Position numbers and translations under genes: made by a program
In this document: positions 15,243-15,253 of the stretch, one piece after another
Position numbering within the stretch: the first letter of the stretch is position 1
Layout: every line of letters begins with the position of its first letter
NCBI GenBank assembly: GCA_036732565.1
Contig: DAINCF010000128.1
Location: forward strand, 1-15,253
DNA: 15,253 bases
From: JAIVJN01 sp036732565
Lineage (GTDB): Bacteria; Acidobacteriota; Vicinamibacteria; Vicinamibacterales; UBA2999
Direction of reading: 5' to 3'
Notes under the pieces: generated by a model
The model's input: the letters and a program-made list of their open reading frames with translations, nothing else
Database searches by the model: none
What the model was told of the DNA's origin: nothing

Positions 15243-15253
15243 GTACGTAGCGC

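Overview
The window is GC-rich, densely coded DNA from a bacterial chromosome. Several features together suggest an acidobacterium, most likely class Vicinamibacteria: an 805-residue MacB/FtsX-type permease of the kind that multiplies in that phylum, a secreted DinB-like protein, a PQQ-type beta-propeller starting with a WRGPNRDG motif, and short GC-rich palindromes between genes. This taxonomic guess is inference from gene content; no marker gene is present. Nothing looks like a phage, plasmid, CRISPR array, RNA gene or full-size transposon.

Layout, left to right. A YkgJ-type cysteine-cluster protein (minus strand, cut by the left edge) is divergent from a CorA-type Mg2+ channel. CorA converges on a large minus-strand ADOP/MacB-like permease. 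Then, on the plus strand, come an antibiotic-biosynthesis-monooxygenase-fold protein, a YgfF-like SDR oxidoreductase, a membrane fatty-acid desaturase, a short histidine kinase and an OmpR/PhoB-type response regulator. The regulator converges on a minus-strand phytase-like lipoprotein. That gene is divergent from a secreted DinB-like protein, which converges on a minus-strand secreted PQQ-type beta-propeller. The right end is a plus-strand run: a membrane-anchored PEGA protein, the HtpX protease, a TIGR00300/ArgZ-type putative ornithine cyclodeaminase (its start overlaps the htpX stop), and an SseA-type sulfurtransferase.

How they work together. Most neighbours are housekeeping or envelope genes with no single pathway in common. 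The plausible functional units are the kinase/regulator pair, possibly tied to the desaturase just upstream, and the PEGA-htpX-TIGR00300 run, which is tightly spaced and probably co-transcribed. The two-gene ABM/SDR run is also likely one transcript.

The most unusual feature is the non-coding DNA. Three families of short repeats fill the gaps. (1) GTAGGGGCGG...CCGCCCCTAC palindromes occur at all three convergent junctions, and their terminal TAG trinucleotides serve as stop codons for four of the six genes that meet there. (2) A 19-bp palindrome, GTCCGGCTTTAGCCGGACC, occurs twice in inverted orientation before sseA. One copy also supplies a stop codon, and next to the other lies what looks like the same flanking sequence without the insert. 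(3) A heptamer-based repeat (GAGACCTGGGGCTT-like) occurs at four places, once supplying a stop codon and once read in frame inside the N-terminus of the beta-propeller protein. Six of the twelve complete genes with a stop inside the window therefore end inside a dispersed repeat.

No stretch over 300 bases lacks a gene. The largest gaps are 4062-4213 (divergent, nothing recognised beyond a weak hairpin) and 14261-14402 (nested repeats).
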